Shown: piece after piece, positions 24,758 to 33,179 of the stretch
Layout: the number at the start of each line of letters is the position of its first letter
How positions within the stretch are numbered: the first letter of the stretch is position 1
Assembly: GCF_000730605.1 (NCBI RefSeq)
Contig: NZ_BBIS01000052.1
Location: 1 to 64,000, forward strand
Source of the DNA: Pseudomonas monteilii NBRC 103158 = DSM 14164
GTDB lineage: Bacteria; Pseudomonadota; Gammaproteobacteria; Pseudomonadales; Pseudomonadaceae
Direction: 5' to 3'
Length of the DNA: 64,000 bases
Made by a program: the position numbers and the translations under genes
The notes under the pieces: generated by a model
What the model was told of the DNA's origin: nothing
Seen by the model: the letters and a program-made list of their open reading frames with translations, nothing else
Databases searched by the model: none

Positions 24758-25654
24758 TTAGAGAGGGCCTCGCTGCCCAAAAGCCTCACGCGCAAACTCC
24801 AAGAAGCTGCGCAGCTTTGGAGTCATTCTTCGGTCAGGGGCATAGAGGATGTGCATTGCGGTATTCGGCACCGGGTACTGCGGCAACAGACGCACCAGTG
24901 TCCCATCGCGCAGTGCATCGCTAACCAACTCTATCGGCTGTAGAACCACGCCTAGACCAGCTACAGCCGCTGCCAGCAGTGGATCACCTTGATTGATCGT
25001 TAATTTGCTTGTAATAGGAACATCTATACGCCCCTCCGGGCTGTCGAAGCTCCAGTGTGAGCGGCCATCAGAATAGGTAAACCCCAGACATTCCTGCTGC
25101 TGTAGATCCCACGGATTGATGATGGGAGGGCGACGTGCAAGATAGGACGGCGCAGCGCATAAAACCATCTGATAGGGCTCCAGTGGCAATGCCTTCAACC
25201 CACTGCTCGCCAGCTCGCCGATGCGAAATACCACGTCGTAACCATCATCAACGATATCGACCAGTTCGTTCGATAACGTTAGGTCAACAGACACCTGAGG
25301 ATACCGAACCATGTATTCCAGCAGGCGTGGCGAAAGCGTGCGGATTCCGAACGTGACCGGCGCGTTGATGCGAAGGCGGCCGCTTGGTGTGCCCCGAGTG
25401 AGGGCAGCAAGGCTCTCGGCAGACTGCATGTCTGCAAGGATCAGTTTTGCTCGCGGGTAGAACGCCCTGCCGAAGTCGGTGAGGCTTTGCCTGCGCGTAG
25501 TCCGGTGCAGCAGGGAAACACCCAGATGTTGTTCGAGCATTTTCACCTGTTTCCCTACCAATTGAGGGGACAGATTCAGGTCGTCCGCAGCGGCGCTGAA
25601 TGAACCCAGCTCAACTGTTTTGACGAACGTGGCCATCTGGGTCAGGCGATCCAT
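24758..25654 (-). CDS. LysR-family regulator of the quinone reductase
   Basis: A 298-residue LysR protein. The HTH is FSAAADDLNLSPQLVGKQVK and LEQHLGVSLLHRTTRRQSLT, followed by a periplasmic-binding-like domain. The start at 25654 (MDRLTQMATFV) is the family norm; the longer frame to 25708 adds an unlikely leader. It is divergent from the quinone-reductase-like gene (138 bases apart), which it most likely controls. Confidence 0.88.
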   Translation of the reverse strand: MDRLTQMATFVKTVELGSFSAAADDLNLSPQLVGKQVKMLEQHLGVSLLHRTTRRQSLTDFGRAFYPRAKLILADMQSAESLAALTRGTPSGRLRINAPVTFGIRTLSPRLLEYMVRYPQVSVDLTLSNELVDIVDDGYDVVFRIGELASSGLKALPLEPYQMVLCAAPSYLARRPPIINPWDLQQQECLGFTYSDGRSHWSFDSPEGRIDVPITSKLTINQGDPLLAAAVAGLGVVLQPIELVSDALRDGTLVRLLPQYPVPNTAMHILYAPDRRMTPKLRSFLEFAREAFGQRGPL

Positions 25655-25791
25655 TATAAACACTCTGTTTCTAGTAATACGCCATCGTAGGCCTTTATCT
25701 AGCGCCAACCAATGACTAAATTTTTGTCACCTTTCGAGTGCCCGGATACCTTCCGGATGTACGTCGAGGCCCATTGATAAACGAGGTATTT

Positions 25792-26784
25792 ATGATGGCA
25801 CGCATTGTCAGAATTCATGAATACGGTGACGCCAGCGTTCTGAAGCTGGAAGATCTGGAAGTATCGGCACCAGCAGCAAACGAGGTGAAAATTAGTGTTA
25901 AAGCTTTTGGCTTGAACCGAGCCGAAGTGATGTTCCGCAATCACGCATACCTACAAGAAGCGGAGTTCCCCAGCCGCTTAGGCTACGAGGCCGCAGGCAT
26001 CGTAACGGCAGTTGGGAGCGACGTAACCGAGATCACGATTGGTGACTCGGTCGCTCTGATCCCACCTCTGGATATTGCTCGCTGGGGCACCTACGGCGAG
26101 TTGGCCAATGTACCGGCCCACCTGGTGGTAAAGAGCCCTGAGAACTTGTCCTTTGAAGAGGCTGCGGCGTCTTGGATGCAGTACGTCACCGCCTGGGGGG
26201 GATTGATTGAACAGGCGAAGCTACGTCAGGGCGATTTTGTCATCGTTACCGCCGCGTCAAGCAGTGTTGGCTTGGCCGCCTTCCAAATGGCTCGTATGGT
26301 CGGCGCCACATCGATTGCGATCACTCGAACTCACGCGAAGAAGCAAGCCCTACTTGATGCAGGCGCTGCGCATGTCATCGTCAGCGATGAAGAGGATATC
26401 GTCGAGCGTGTTATGACGATAACTGCCGGTCAAGGCGCTCGCGTTGTATTCGATCCTGTAGGCGGGCCGTCCTTGGAACCTCTCACGCAGAGCATGGCGC
26501 GGGGCGGAATTTTGCTGGAGTACGGCGCACTTAGCTCTGAACCGACACCATTCCCACTGTTTACCGTGCTGGGCAAAAGCCTGACTTTGAAGGGCTATCT
26601 CTACGCAGAGATTGTGGCCGACCCTGAAGCCCTGGAGAGAGCAAAGGCTTTTATTCTGCAAGGGTTGGAGTCCGGTGCGTTGCGCCCGATCATCGCCAAG
26701 ACATTCACACTTAGCGACATCCAGGATGCCCATCGTTTCCTTGAAGCCAATCAGCAGATCGGCAAGATCGTGGTAACTGTCTGA
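25792..26784 (+). CDS. Zinc-free MDR quinone oxidoreductase / alcohol dehydrogenase-like protein
   Basis: A 330-residue medium-chain reductase. RIVRIHEYGDASVLKLEDLE at the start, GYEAAGIVTAVG and VIVTAASSSVGLAAFQMARM (nucleotide site), and a QIGKIVVTV end place it with quinone oxidoreductases (QOR). The zinc ligands of true alcohol dehydrogenases are missing. A GAGG lies before ATG 25792, and another ATG follows directly. It is paired with the divergent LysR. The reaction is probably NADPH-dependent one- or two-electron reduction of quinones or enones. Confidence 0.87.
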   Translation: MMARIVRIHEYGDASVLKLEDLEVSAPAANEVKISVKAFGLNRAEVMFRNHAYLQEAEFPSRLGYEAAGIVTAVGSDVTEITIGDSVALIPPLDIARWGTYGELANVPAHLVVKSPENLSFEEAAASWMQYVTAWGGLIEQAKLRQGDFVIVTAASSSVGLAAFQMARMVGATSIAITRTHAKKQALLDAGAAHVIVSDEEDIVERVMTITAGQGARVVFDPVGGPSLEPLTQSMARGGILLEYGALSSEPTPFPLFTVLGKSLTLKGYLYAEIVADPEALERAKAFILQGLESGALRPIIAKTFTLSDIQDAHRFLEANQQIGKIVVTV

Positions 26785-26899
26785 CCAGCAATTATGGGGC
26801 TGAGAGCGTAATCCTTCGGCCCCGATTCAAGCCAGCCCTGATGACCGCTTTTGGCCGGTTTCTGCCTGTTGTTACCGGCTGCTTTGGGCTTGCTGTGGG

Positions 26900-27065
26900 T
26901 CACTTCTTGCTCGTGCAGAACTTGGCCCATTCCGCCATCAGTGCACTGCGCTTCTCCAGAAGGTCGGAGCGCGAATAGGCCGCCTCGGTCTGGTCGCGTT
27001 CATCATGGGCAAGCGCAAGCTCACAAACCTCTCTCGGGTAGTTGGTGCATTCGGGTGAAAGCGCC
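26900..27065 (-). pseudogene. C-terminal remnant of a phage-type tyrosine integrase
   Basis: The minus strand reads NYPREVCELALAHDERDQTE, AAYSRSDLLEKRSALMAEWA, KFCTSKK and stop. This is the C-terminal tail of a P4/lambda-type integrase, including the catalytic tyrosine in AAYSRSD. No start or upstream core domain is present; the next integrase gene ends 40 bases away. It marks an old integration border. Confidence 0.75.
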
Positions 27066-27102
27066 AGCCGATGTTTTCGTAATCAGCGACGTCTCTTTCC
27101 AT

Positions 27103-27915
27103 TCAGCCTAAGTCCTTTTTCCAGCTGTCCAGCATGTCCGCCCATCTCTGCATCATCATGGCTCGATCACTCAAATACTCGGCATGGTTGTAGGTGCGGC
27201 GGACAGCGTTTTGCTCGGTATGGGCGAGCTGTCTTTCGATCCAGTCTGCTGAATAGCCCATCTCATTGAGTCTGGTGCTGCCCGTTGTCCTCGTGGCATG
27301 CGGGCTGTATTTACCTCCCCAGCCAAGGGTGTTGAGCATCTGGCGGAATGAGGCCGCAACCATTGGGCGGGTGCGTACGTCGCGGTGAGGAAATACGTGG
27401 GTGTATTTTCCTGTGATGGAATGCAGGCCTCGCAGTATTTCGACTGCCTGTCGCGGCAGTGGCACCGTGTGCTCTTTGCGCTTTTTCATCCGCTCGGCGG
27501 GAATGCGCCAAAGCGCCTTCTCCAGGTCAAATTCTGCCCACTGAGCCTCTACAGCTTCATTGGGGCGGCACAGAGTCAGCCACATGAGCTGGAAAGCGCA
27601 GAGGGTCTCATGGCGTCCGCCGTGAGATTCGACATCGCGTAACAGTTGGCCAATTTCTTCGGTGGAGAGAGGGCGTTTGTGCTGAGTCTTGTTGGCTGGC
27701 AGGGCTTTTCGAACGGGGTGTACCGGGTCGGTGCTGGCTCGCAACGTGGAAATTGCCAGTTCGAAAACTCCGGACATGCTCCGCTTGGCCTCTGCGGCAA
27801 CAGATGGGCCATTATCTTGAGCGGCTGCTCTGAGCACTTCAAGAATGTGCATGGGGGTGATGGCTTTGATCGGCAGTTCACCGATTTTGGGAAATACGAC
27901 GCGTTCAGACGTTAG
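27103..27915 (-). pseudogene. P4-type tyrosine integrase lacking its N-terminus
   Basis: The catalytic domain is intact: LTLCRPNEA (first arginine), HATRTTGST (H and R box), LAHTEQNAVRR and the tyrosine in TYNHAEYL. The frame continues upstream of the first ATG (27852) with SERVVFPKIGELPIKAITP, the family's middle part, but a stop comes soon after. The arm-binding N-terminal about 130 residues are absent. It could still give a 249-residue core protein from the ATG at 27852, but normal recombination is unlikely. It belongs to the second satellite element. Confidence 0.75.
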
Positions 27916-28060
27916 TCGGGAAGTTGTGGTGTGCAGGCCTTGTTACGTAGCTGATTGTGCGAGTAACGCGATTTTTCGTACCCGGTTTTGTACCCTGTTT
28001 TGAGTTCGTGGGGGGTGGGGGTAGTGCTCCTGCAGCGCCGTAATGGATGAGGGGCTATTC

Positions 28061-28471
28061 CTAGCTTTCGGCCAGGTACATGCCTGCATCGGCCTCCATC
28101 CTAATCAAGCTTTCAATGACTTGAGCGCGTTTCAGGCCATGCTTCTCTGCTAGCGCATCCAGCTGGGCAATTACTGCTTTCGAGAGCATGACGTTGACCT
28201 GCTTCTTGTCAGTGGAGCGTTCATTGAATTGCCTTTTGCTCCAAAGCCTTCTGATCCTTTCGATGATAGCTACTCGCTCGTTTGAACCTATCTCCTCTTG
28301 GTCGAAGAACATCAGCAGCTCCTGATAGTTGCTGATGGGGGTCTGTCTTGAGATTGGCGTCAAGTAATTCTTCCACGGCACCACCTGATCCATCTCGATC
28401 AGGAACAATTCCTTACGGGTCTGCTTGCGCTTGCCGGCGTACTCGGCGTCGGCGAAGGTCATCTGCTTCAT
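28061..28471 (-). CDS. Chimera: IS5-type transposase N-terminus fused to an RHH protein
   Basis: A 136-residue frame. Residues 1-34 read MKQMTFADAEYAGKRKQTRK and ELFLIEMDQVVPWK, the exact kind of start seen in IS5-family transposases. From about residue 36 it follows the RHH protein of the first element instead: LLMFFDQEEIG, IRRLWSKRQ and a C-terminal KKQVNVMLSKAVIAQLDALAEK, an RHH DNA-binding unit. An IS insertion and deletion thus replaced the N-terminal two thirds and put the RHH tail behind an IS promoter and start. Whether it is expressed is unknown. Confidence 0.7.
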   Translation of the reverse strand: MKQMTFADAEYAGKRKQTRKELFLIEMDQVVPWKNYLTPISRQTPISNYQELLMFFDQEEIGSNERVAIIERIRRLWSKRQFNERSTDKKQVNVMLSKAVIAQLDALAEKHGLKRAQVIESLIRMEADAGMYLAES

Positions 28472-28536
28472 GGAAAAACTCGGCTGGCGGGATCGGCGTA
28501 TTTCACCAGATGCGGGAAGTCTTTTTCAGACCTTCC
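28365..28536 (-). mobile_element. IS5-family end fragment
   Basis: The outer end on the minus strand reads GGAAGGTCTGAAAAAGACTT (28517-28536), the terminal repeat type of IS5-like elements. It is followed by the transposase leader and the first 34 codons. Everything after that, about 1 kb, is deleted. Confidence 0.7.
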
Positions 28537-29082
28537 TTAAAGGGTTTGCAGGGGGCTGCTATTTCAGAATCCGCATTAGCAGCAGATCTAGTTGATGGTA
28601 ACCGTGAATGAATTTTCTGTGTCATGGGCGACCACGGCTCGTTGCTGGCGCGTTGAGCAAGTAGTTGGGCCGGCGTAGCGGGGTCGTGTCGCTGTGGAGG
28701 TGATTAGCTCCTGATGGTGTTCGAATGGTTTCGAGTTCAGTGACGAGGGCGGTGGAAAAACTGCGTCTGTCTTTCGGTCTGGCCGCCGCACTCACGAGGC
28801 CCTCAGCTTCAAGCGGGTGCAGTGGAGGTGGTGTTGTGAAGTGATGCTGTAGCCGATCAAGAAACACCGCTGTGGTGAGCGGCAGGTTCATTCTGTCGGT
28901 GCAATCGCTGAGTGATGACGGTTCGATCGATGCCTTCGGCCAGCCCTCGACTTGTTGTCTGGAATATCGACCTACCACCGCTGGTAATCCGTGGTGCCAG
29001 CACGCAGAACAACGCATAGGGGAGAGCCTCGTAAAGGCCGCGAGGCGGGGCTGTATGTGCCACGTTTCCCTATCGACTGAGC
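28537..29082. other. Gene-poor stretch inside the second element
   Basis: About 550 bases. Frames exist on both strands but none shows a recognisable domain or a good ribosome site. It is probably scrambled IS and element sequence. Confidence 0.4.
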
Positions 29083-29177
29083 CTAGGTCACTCTTCAAGG
29101 ATTACGGCGAGGAGCATCCGCACGGAGGGCTGACATGCTGTTCACCTCAGGAGTTCAAGCGTCTGGCTGGCGGGTGA
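29083..29177 (+). pseudogene. Possible IS3-type transposase C-terminal scrap
   Basis: The frame ends SLFKDYGEEHPHGGLTCCSP followed by QEFKRLAGG and stop. This resembles the last residues of IS3-family OrfB transposases (DYNE-HPHSAL and SP-EF). Too short for certainty. Confidence 0.4.
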
Positions 29178-29259
29178 CCTGGCGGGGAGAGGGTGTTCGG
29201 TTTGGTCGGGGTAGGTCAGTGTTGTGGCCGGTTAGTTTTTTTAAACGGTGCTTGCAGAT

Positions 29260-29276
29260 CCTCTGAGCCACAGAGG
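29260..29276 (+). promoter_or_regulatory. Inverted repeat overlapping the alpA ribosome binding site, copy 2
   Basis: CCTCTG-AGCCA-CAGAGG, with the GAGG of the second arm serving as Shine-Dalgarno ten bases before the start. It is the counterpart of the site at 2946. Confidence 0.55.
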
Positions 29277-29285
29277 AGCCTGCTC

Positions 29286-29519
29286 ATGCGAATCATCCGA
29301 CTGAAAGAAGTCATCGACTCGACCGGTCTTGCTCGGTCGACCATCTACAAGTACATCGGGGAAGGCACCTTCCCGAAACCGGTCTCGCTGGGCGATCGCT
29401 GCGTCGGCTGGGTCGACAGTGAAGTGCACGACTGGATCCTGGCAAGGATTGAGGAGCGCGACCTTGCAGAGGGTGGCGCTGCGCTACGTTCAGTCGGCCA
29501 CCTGAGTGTGGCCAGCTAG
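29286..29519 (+). CDS. alpA: AlpA-family transcriptional regulator, copy 2
   Basis: A 77-residue AlpA-type protein, MRIIRLKEVIDSTGLARSTI then YKYIGEGTFPKPVSLGDRCV, ending SVGHLSVAS. It is collinear with copy 1 except for a shorter loop after FPKP. The start at 29286 has GAGG in the right place; the longer frame from 29193 is not supported. It is expected to activate the Gp2-like gene behind it. Confidence 0.85.
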   Translation: MRIIRLKEVIDSTGLARSTIYKYIGEGTFPKPVSLGDRCVGWVDSEVHDWILARIEERDLAEGGAALRSVGHLSVAS

Positions 29520-29526
29520 CCATGAC

Positions 29527-29568
29527 CATAAGCGCCATGACTGGCTTCGGCTGGTCATGGCGCTTATG
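29527..29568. repeat. 15-bp inverted repeat behind alpA, copy 2
   Basis: CATAAGCGCCATGAC and GTCATGGCGCTTATG are perfect arms around a 12-base loop containing CTTCGG. It is the stronger version of the repeat at 3237. Conservation in both copies points to a function such as a terminator, a protein site or a replication signal. Confidence 0.6.
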
Positions 29569-29817
29569 CCGTCTGGGAAAAATCGTTCTCAGCTAACTCT
29601 CCCAAGATGCGCCTCGGCGAATCTGACGGCTGGCTCGGCAATGCTGCTCCCCATTGTCGGGCCAGCCTAGGAAGGCTACATGAGACTGGATCGGGATCTA
29701 GTTATATAGCTACAGACTATCAATATCTATCTATTTAATAGGTATAGGCATGGATAGCAACACCAGTCCTATATCCCAGTAAGTGAGTAGGTCATAGGTT
29801 AAAAAAACACACATTGC

Positions 29818-29848
29818 GTACCTGGTATGAGAAACCATCAACAGGTAC
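29818..29848 (+). promoter_or_regulatory. Conserved stem-loop before the Gp2-like gene, copy 2
   Basis: GTACCTG and CAGGTAC pair perfectly, ending six bases before the start codon. It matches the imperfect stem at 3517-3549. AT-rich sequence with repeated CTAT units lies just upstream (29715-29750). Confidence 0.45.
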
Positions 29849-29854
29849 ATACCC

Positions 29855-30865
29855 ATGACCAAGCGAAGCACAAACACCTATCTATCCCAGTCCGATACCG
29901 CCATCCGGATTGAACGTCTCATCAATGCCATCCAGCGTACCGATAGCCAAGCCTACCGAATCACCTACTCGAAGCAGGGATATGAACTGGTCAGTGATAC
30001 CAGGCTGTCCAGGTACTTCAATGGTGTCGAACAGATGATCATGCTGTTCGAAGGCGATGTGGAGTATCAGTACAGCTGGCAGTTGAGCCTCTTTCAGCAA
30101 GCCTGCCAGATCATCGGGGTTGAACTCAGCCCATGTGGCATTACCTGCCTGAGCGAGGATGAAACTCGCTACCTGAGCACCAGCGAGACACTGAACGAGC
30201 TAACCCAATGCATCCGTAGCCTCTTTACCCAGAAGGAGTTCAAGCAGCGTGAGCATCATGATCAGCGCTACCAGGCCATTCAGCAGGAGACTGAGATCAC
30301 TCGCTACGTGGATGCTGTGCTTGATCGTTACGCCCGTACCTGCGTGGTCAGGGTCGATCTGTATTACCGGAAAGAGGCTCAGGCCAGGTTGCGTGTGGAG
30401 CGTGTGTTCGATGATCTGAGGCGGTTGATTAAGGGGCGTGAACGCAACCCGATTTTCGATCATGAGACCGGCTACATCTGCAGTGTTGAGCAGGGTGAGG
30501 ATCGTGGCTACCACATCCATGCGGCCTTTTTCTTCAACGGCTCAGAGGTGGGTGCGGACATCTACAGAGCGCAGCAGATTGGCGAGCTGTGGGAGCACAT
30601 CACTCTTGGTCAGGGCTGCTACCACAACTGCAACCTCGAAAAAGATAAATACCAAGACAGGCTGGGGCTTGGCCTGATCCACAGGCGGGACCTGAATGGG
30701 CGGGCTAACGTGCTTTGCGCCATGCGTTACCTGGTCAAGAATGATCAACATCTGCGGCTCAAACCGGTAGGAGCTCGTTGCTTGCGCAAGGGGCAGGCAA
30801 GGAAGGTTTCCGGGATTCCTAATCGATCCATTCCCCTGCGAGGTGCCGAACAAACATGTCGATGA
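29855..30865 (+). CDS. Inovirus-Gp2-type replication protein, copy 2
   Basis: A 336-residue relative of the protein at 3556 with the same motifs. GYHIHAAFFFNG holds the HUH pair (H220 and H222), and RYLVKNDQHL holds the YxxK pair (Y292 and K295). It keeps ICSVEQGEDRG and the LYYRKEAQARLRVE helix. After CLRKG the last about 24 residues differ from copy 1 and overlap the next frame, suggesting that the original end was replaced at the element border. The role is as for copy 1: probable rolling-circle replication initiator of a satellite. Confidence 0.75.
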   Translation: MTKRSTNTYLSQSDTAIRIERLINAIQRTDSQAYRITYSKQGYELVSDTRLSRYFNGVEQMIMLFEGDVEYQYSWQLSLFQQACQIIGVELSPCGITCLSEDETRYLSTSETLNELTQCIRSLFTQKEFKQREHHDQRYQAIQQETEITRYVDAVLDRYARTCVVRVDLYYRKEAQARLRVERVFDDLRRLIKGRERNPIFDHETGYICSVEQGEDRGYHIHAAFFFNGSEVGADIYRAQQIGELWEHITLGQGCYHNCNLEKDKYQDRLGLGLIHRRDLNGRANVLCAMRYLVKNDQHLRLKPVGARCLRKGQARKVSGIPNRSIPLRGAEQTCR

Positions 30866-31772
30866 GCCCAGCCTGCCGGCCGATCACCCGTTCAGCGAAA
30901 CCAACCTGAACCCTGGCCTAAATGGTCGCGACATGCGCAAGGTGTCCGACACAGATGCTGGGACAGTGGCTGCACTCGCTTTGAAACGGTCATTGGAGAC
31001 GATTCGCGCTGAGGCAAGTACTGTCGGCCGCATTCGGCCGCTACTGGATGCTACGGTCGGGAAGCTAGCTGAGCGTGCATCTGATGCAGAACTGGTTCGG
31101 CTGACCAAGGCTACCAACGGCTGGCGCTTCGACCGCAAGGCCGGCAGCGCCGAAATCCACGCCCGGCGCATCGGCCGTAACGAGCTGGCTGCATTGCAGT
31201 CGGTCCTAGCCTATCACGACGCGCAGATGGACTACGCCTCGAAGGACCGCAACAGCAACGGCGCGCTGGAATATGCCCAGCAGATCTTCAGCACGCCCGG
31301 CAAGCATGACGGCCTGTTCTGGGAGGACGAAGAGGGCGGCGAGATCAGCCCGCTGGGGCCGCTGTTCGGCAAGGATGTGGTGGGCGATGCCTGGTACGGC
31401 TACCACTTCCGCATCCTTGATGGCCAAGGCTCGTCGGCCCCGGGCGGCGCCTACAGCTACCTGATCGGCAACCAGATGAGCCGCGGCTTCGCCCTGGTCG
31501 CCTGGCCGGCGAAATACAACGATAGCGGTGTCATGAGCTTCATGATCAGCCACGACGACCAGGTGTTCGAGAAGGATCTGGGGCCACAGGGCGACAAGAT
31601 TGCCAAGGCCATGAAACGCTTCGATCCGGATGACAGCTGGAAGAGGTGGATGTCAGCGCCAGCGAATGACGGCCGGCGCGCACCGCCGACGGCAGGCTGC
31701 GTGGAAACTATCCAGTGCTGTTCCGCGTTGGTGCGCGCCCGCATCAAAACAGGTCTTAACGCACAGGTTTAA
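30843..31772 (+). pseudogene. DUF2950 gene, 5' end replaced and 3' end frameshifted
   Basis: From about residue 91 the frame is clear DUF2950: NGWRFDRKAGSAEIHARRIG, AALQSVLAYHDAQMDYA, DGLFWEDEEGGEISPLGPLF and SYLIGNQMSRGFALVAWPA. The normal signal peptide and N-terminal half are missing and replaced by about 90 residues that I do not recognise, entering from the mobile element. At the end, DDSWK is followed by an unrelated tail. In the next frame EVDVSASE and TGA (31667-31669) follow at once, so one A seems to be lost at about 31641. Not a functional DUF2950 protein as it stands. Confidence 0.75.
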
Positions 31773-31913
31773 TTCATCAATTCGGCAAAATAGTGTGCAA
31801 GGTGAACAGGTAAAGTTGTGCCGATTGCCCGCAAATTTCCTGTTTTTCGCGCTTGGCAAAAGCGGCCCGCATATTGCTCCCCTAGTCGCAACGACAACCC
31901 GGAGCACCGTGCC

Positions 31914-33179
31914 ATGAGCTCACCTACCGAATTCCCGCTTTGCGAAGCCCCGCCATCCTCGCGCAAAGGGCTGCTGCCCATTGCCATGGTGTTGTTCAGC
32001 TTTACCTTCTTCACCGGCACCATGTTCGCCGGTGGCAAGCTGGGCATGGCCTTCAACTTCGTCGACATGCTGTGGGTCGCCGCCATCGGCAACACGCTGC
32101 TGGCGTTGTACGCGGCGGCCTTGGCCTTCATCGCCTCGCGCAGCGGCTTGAACAGCGTGCTGATGGGGCGCTTCTGTTTCGGCGAGGCGGGCAGCCGGCT
32201 TTCCGACTTCATCCTGGGCTTCGCCGAACTTGGCTGGTACGCCTGGGGCACCGCGACCGTGGCGATCGTGCTGGTCAAGTTGCTGGGCCTGGCGGGTGGT
32301 TTCACCGTGCCGCTGATGGTGCTGTTCGGCCTGGGTTTCAGCATTACCGCGATCATCGGCTTCAAGGGCCTGGACCTGCTGTCGCGGGTGTCGGTGCCGC
32401 TGATGTTCGCGCTGCTGCTGGTTTCGATGTATATCGCCACCGCCGATGCCGGGGGCTTTGCCGGCCTGGCGGCGGTGGTGCCGCATGAAACCATGACCTT
32501 CTCGGCAGCGGTGACCATGGTCTTCGGCACCTTCGCCAGCGGTGCCACCCAGGCCACCAACTGGACCCGGTTGTCGAGCAGCGGGCGGGTGGCGGTGGTG
32601 GCCAGCATCGTCGCCTTCCTGCTCGGCAACGGCCTGATGGTGGTGGCCGGGGCCTGGTGCGCGATGGTCTACCAGCAGGCCGACATCGTCGAAGTGATGA
32701 TGCTGCAAGGCCTGTCGTTCGCGGCGGTGGTGATGCTCTGCCTGAACCTCTGGACCATCCAGGGACCGACCATCTACAACGTCTCGGCAGCGGCCTGCCA
32801 CTTGCTGCGCAGCGAGCGTCGACGCATCGCCACGCTGGTCGCGGCAGCGGTGGGCATCGTGCTGGCGATTGGCGGGATGTATGAAATGCTGATCCCGTTC
32901 CTGGTGCTGCTGGGCTCGATCATTCCGCCAGTGGGTGGGGTGATCATGGCCGACTTCTGGTACCGCCACCGCGGCAAGTACCCGGCGCTGGCCTCGGTGC
33001 AGCTGCCGCGCTACAACTTCTTGGGCCTCGGGTCCTATGCGCTGGGTGCGGTGCTGGCCTACGCCTCGCCGTGGGTCGCGCCGCTGGTGGGCATTGGCGC
33101 CTCGGCCCTGTGCTACATCGTCATGCTTGAACTGAGCGGCCGGCGCCGGGCGCTGGGCCAGGCGGGTGTCGAACCGTGA
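31914..33179 (+). CDS. Cytosine/creatinine-type permease (NCS1, CodB-like)
   Basis: A 421-residue membrane protein with about 12 helices of the NCS1 nucleobase transporter family. Signs are LFSFTFFTGTMFAGGKLGMA in the first helix, the GELGWYAWG-like AELGWYAWGTATVAI, and PTIYNVSAAACHLL. The start MSSPTEF at 31914 has GGAG before it. It is followed with a four-base overlap by pucR and then codA, so transport, control and deamination form one operon. The substrate is inferred from codA: cytosine or creatinine. Confidence 0.88.
   Translation: MSSPTEFPLCEAPPSSRKGLLPIAMVLFSFTFFTGTMFAGGKLGMAFNFVDMLWVAAIGNTLLALYAAALAFIASRSGLNSVLMGRFCFGEAGSRLSDFILGFAELGWYAWGTATVAIVLVKLLGLAGGFTVPLMVLFGLGFSITAIIGFKGLDLLSRVSVPLMFALLLVSMYIATADAGGFAGLAAVVPHETMTFSAAVTMVFGTFASGATQATNWTRLSSSGRVAVVASIVAFLLGNGLMVVAGAWCAMVYQQADIVEVMMLQGLSFAAVVMLCLNLWTIQGPTIYNVSAAACHLLRSERRRIATLVAAAVGIVLAIGGMYEMLIPFLVLLGSIIPPVGGVIMADFWYRHRGKYPALASVQLPRYNFLGLGSYALGAVLAYASPWVAPLVGIGASALCYIVMLELSGRRRALGQAGVEP

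Noticed and set aside
28622..29098. A 158-codon minus-strand frame in the second element
   Set aside because: No family resemblance and no good ribosome site; the region looks scrambled.
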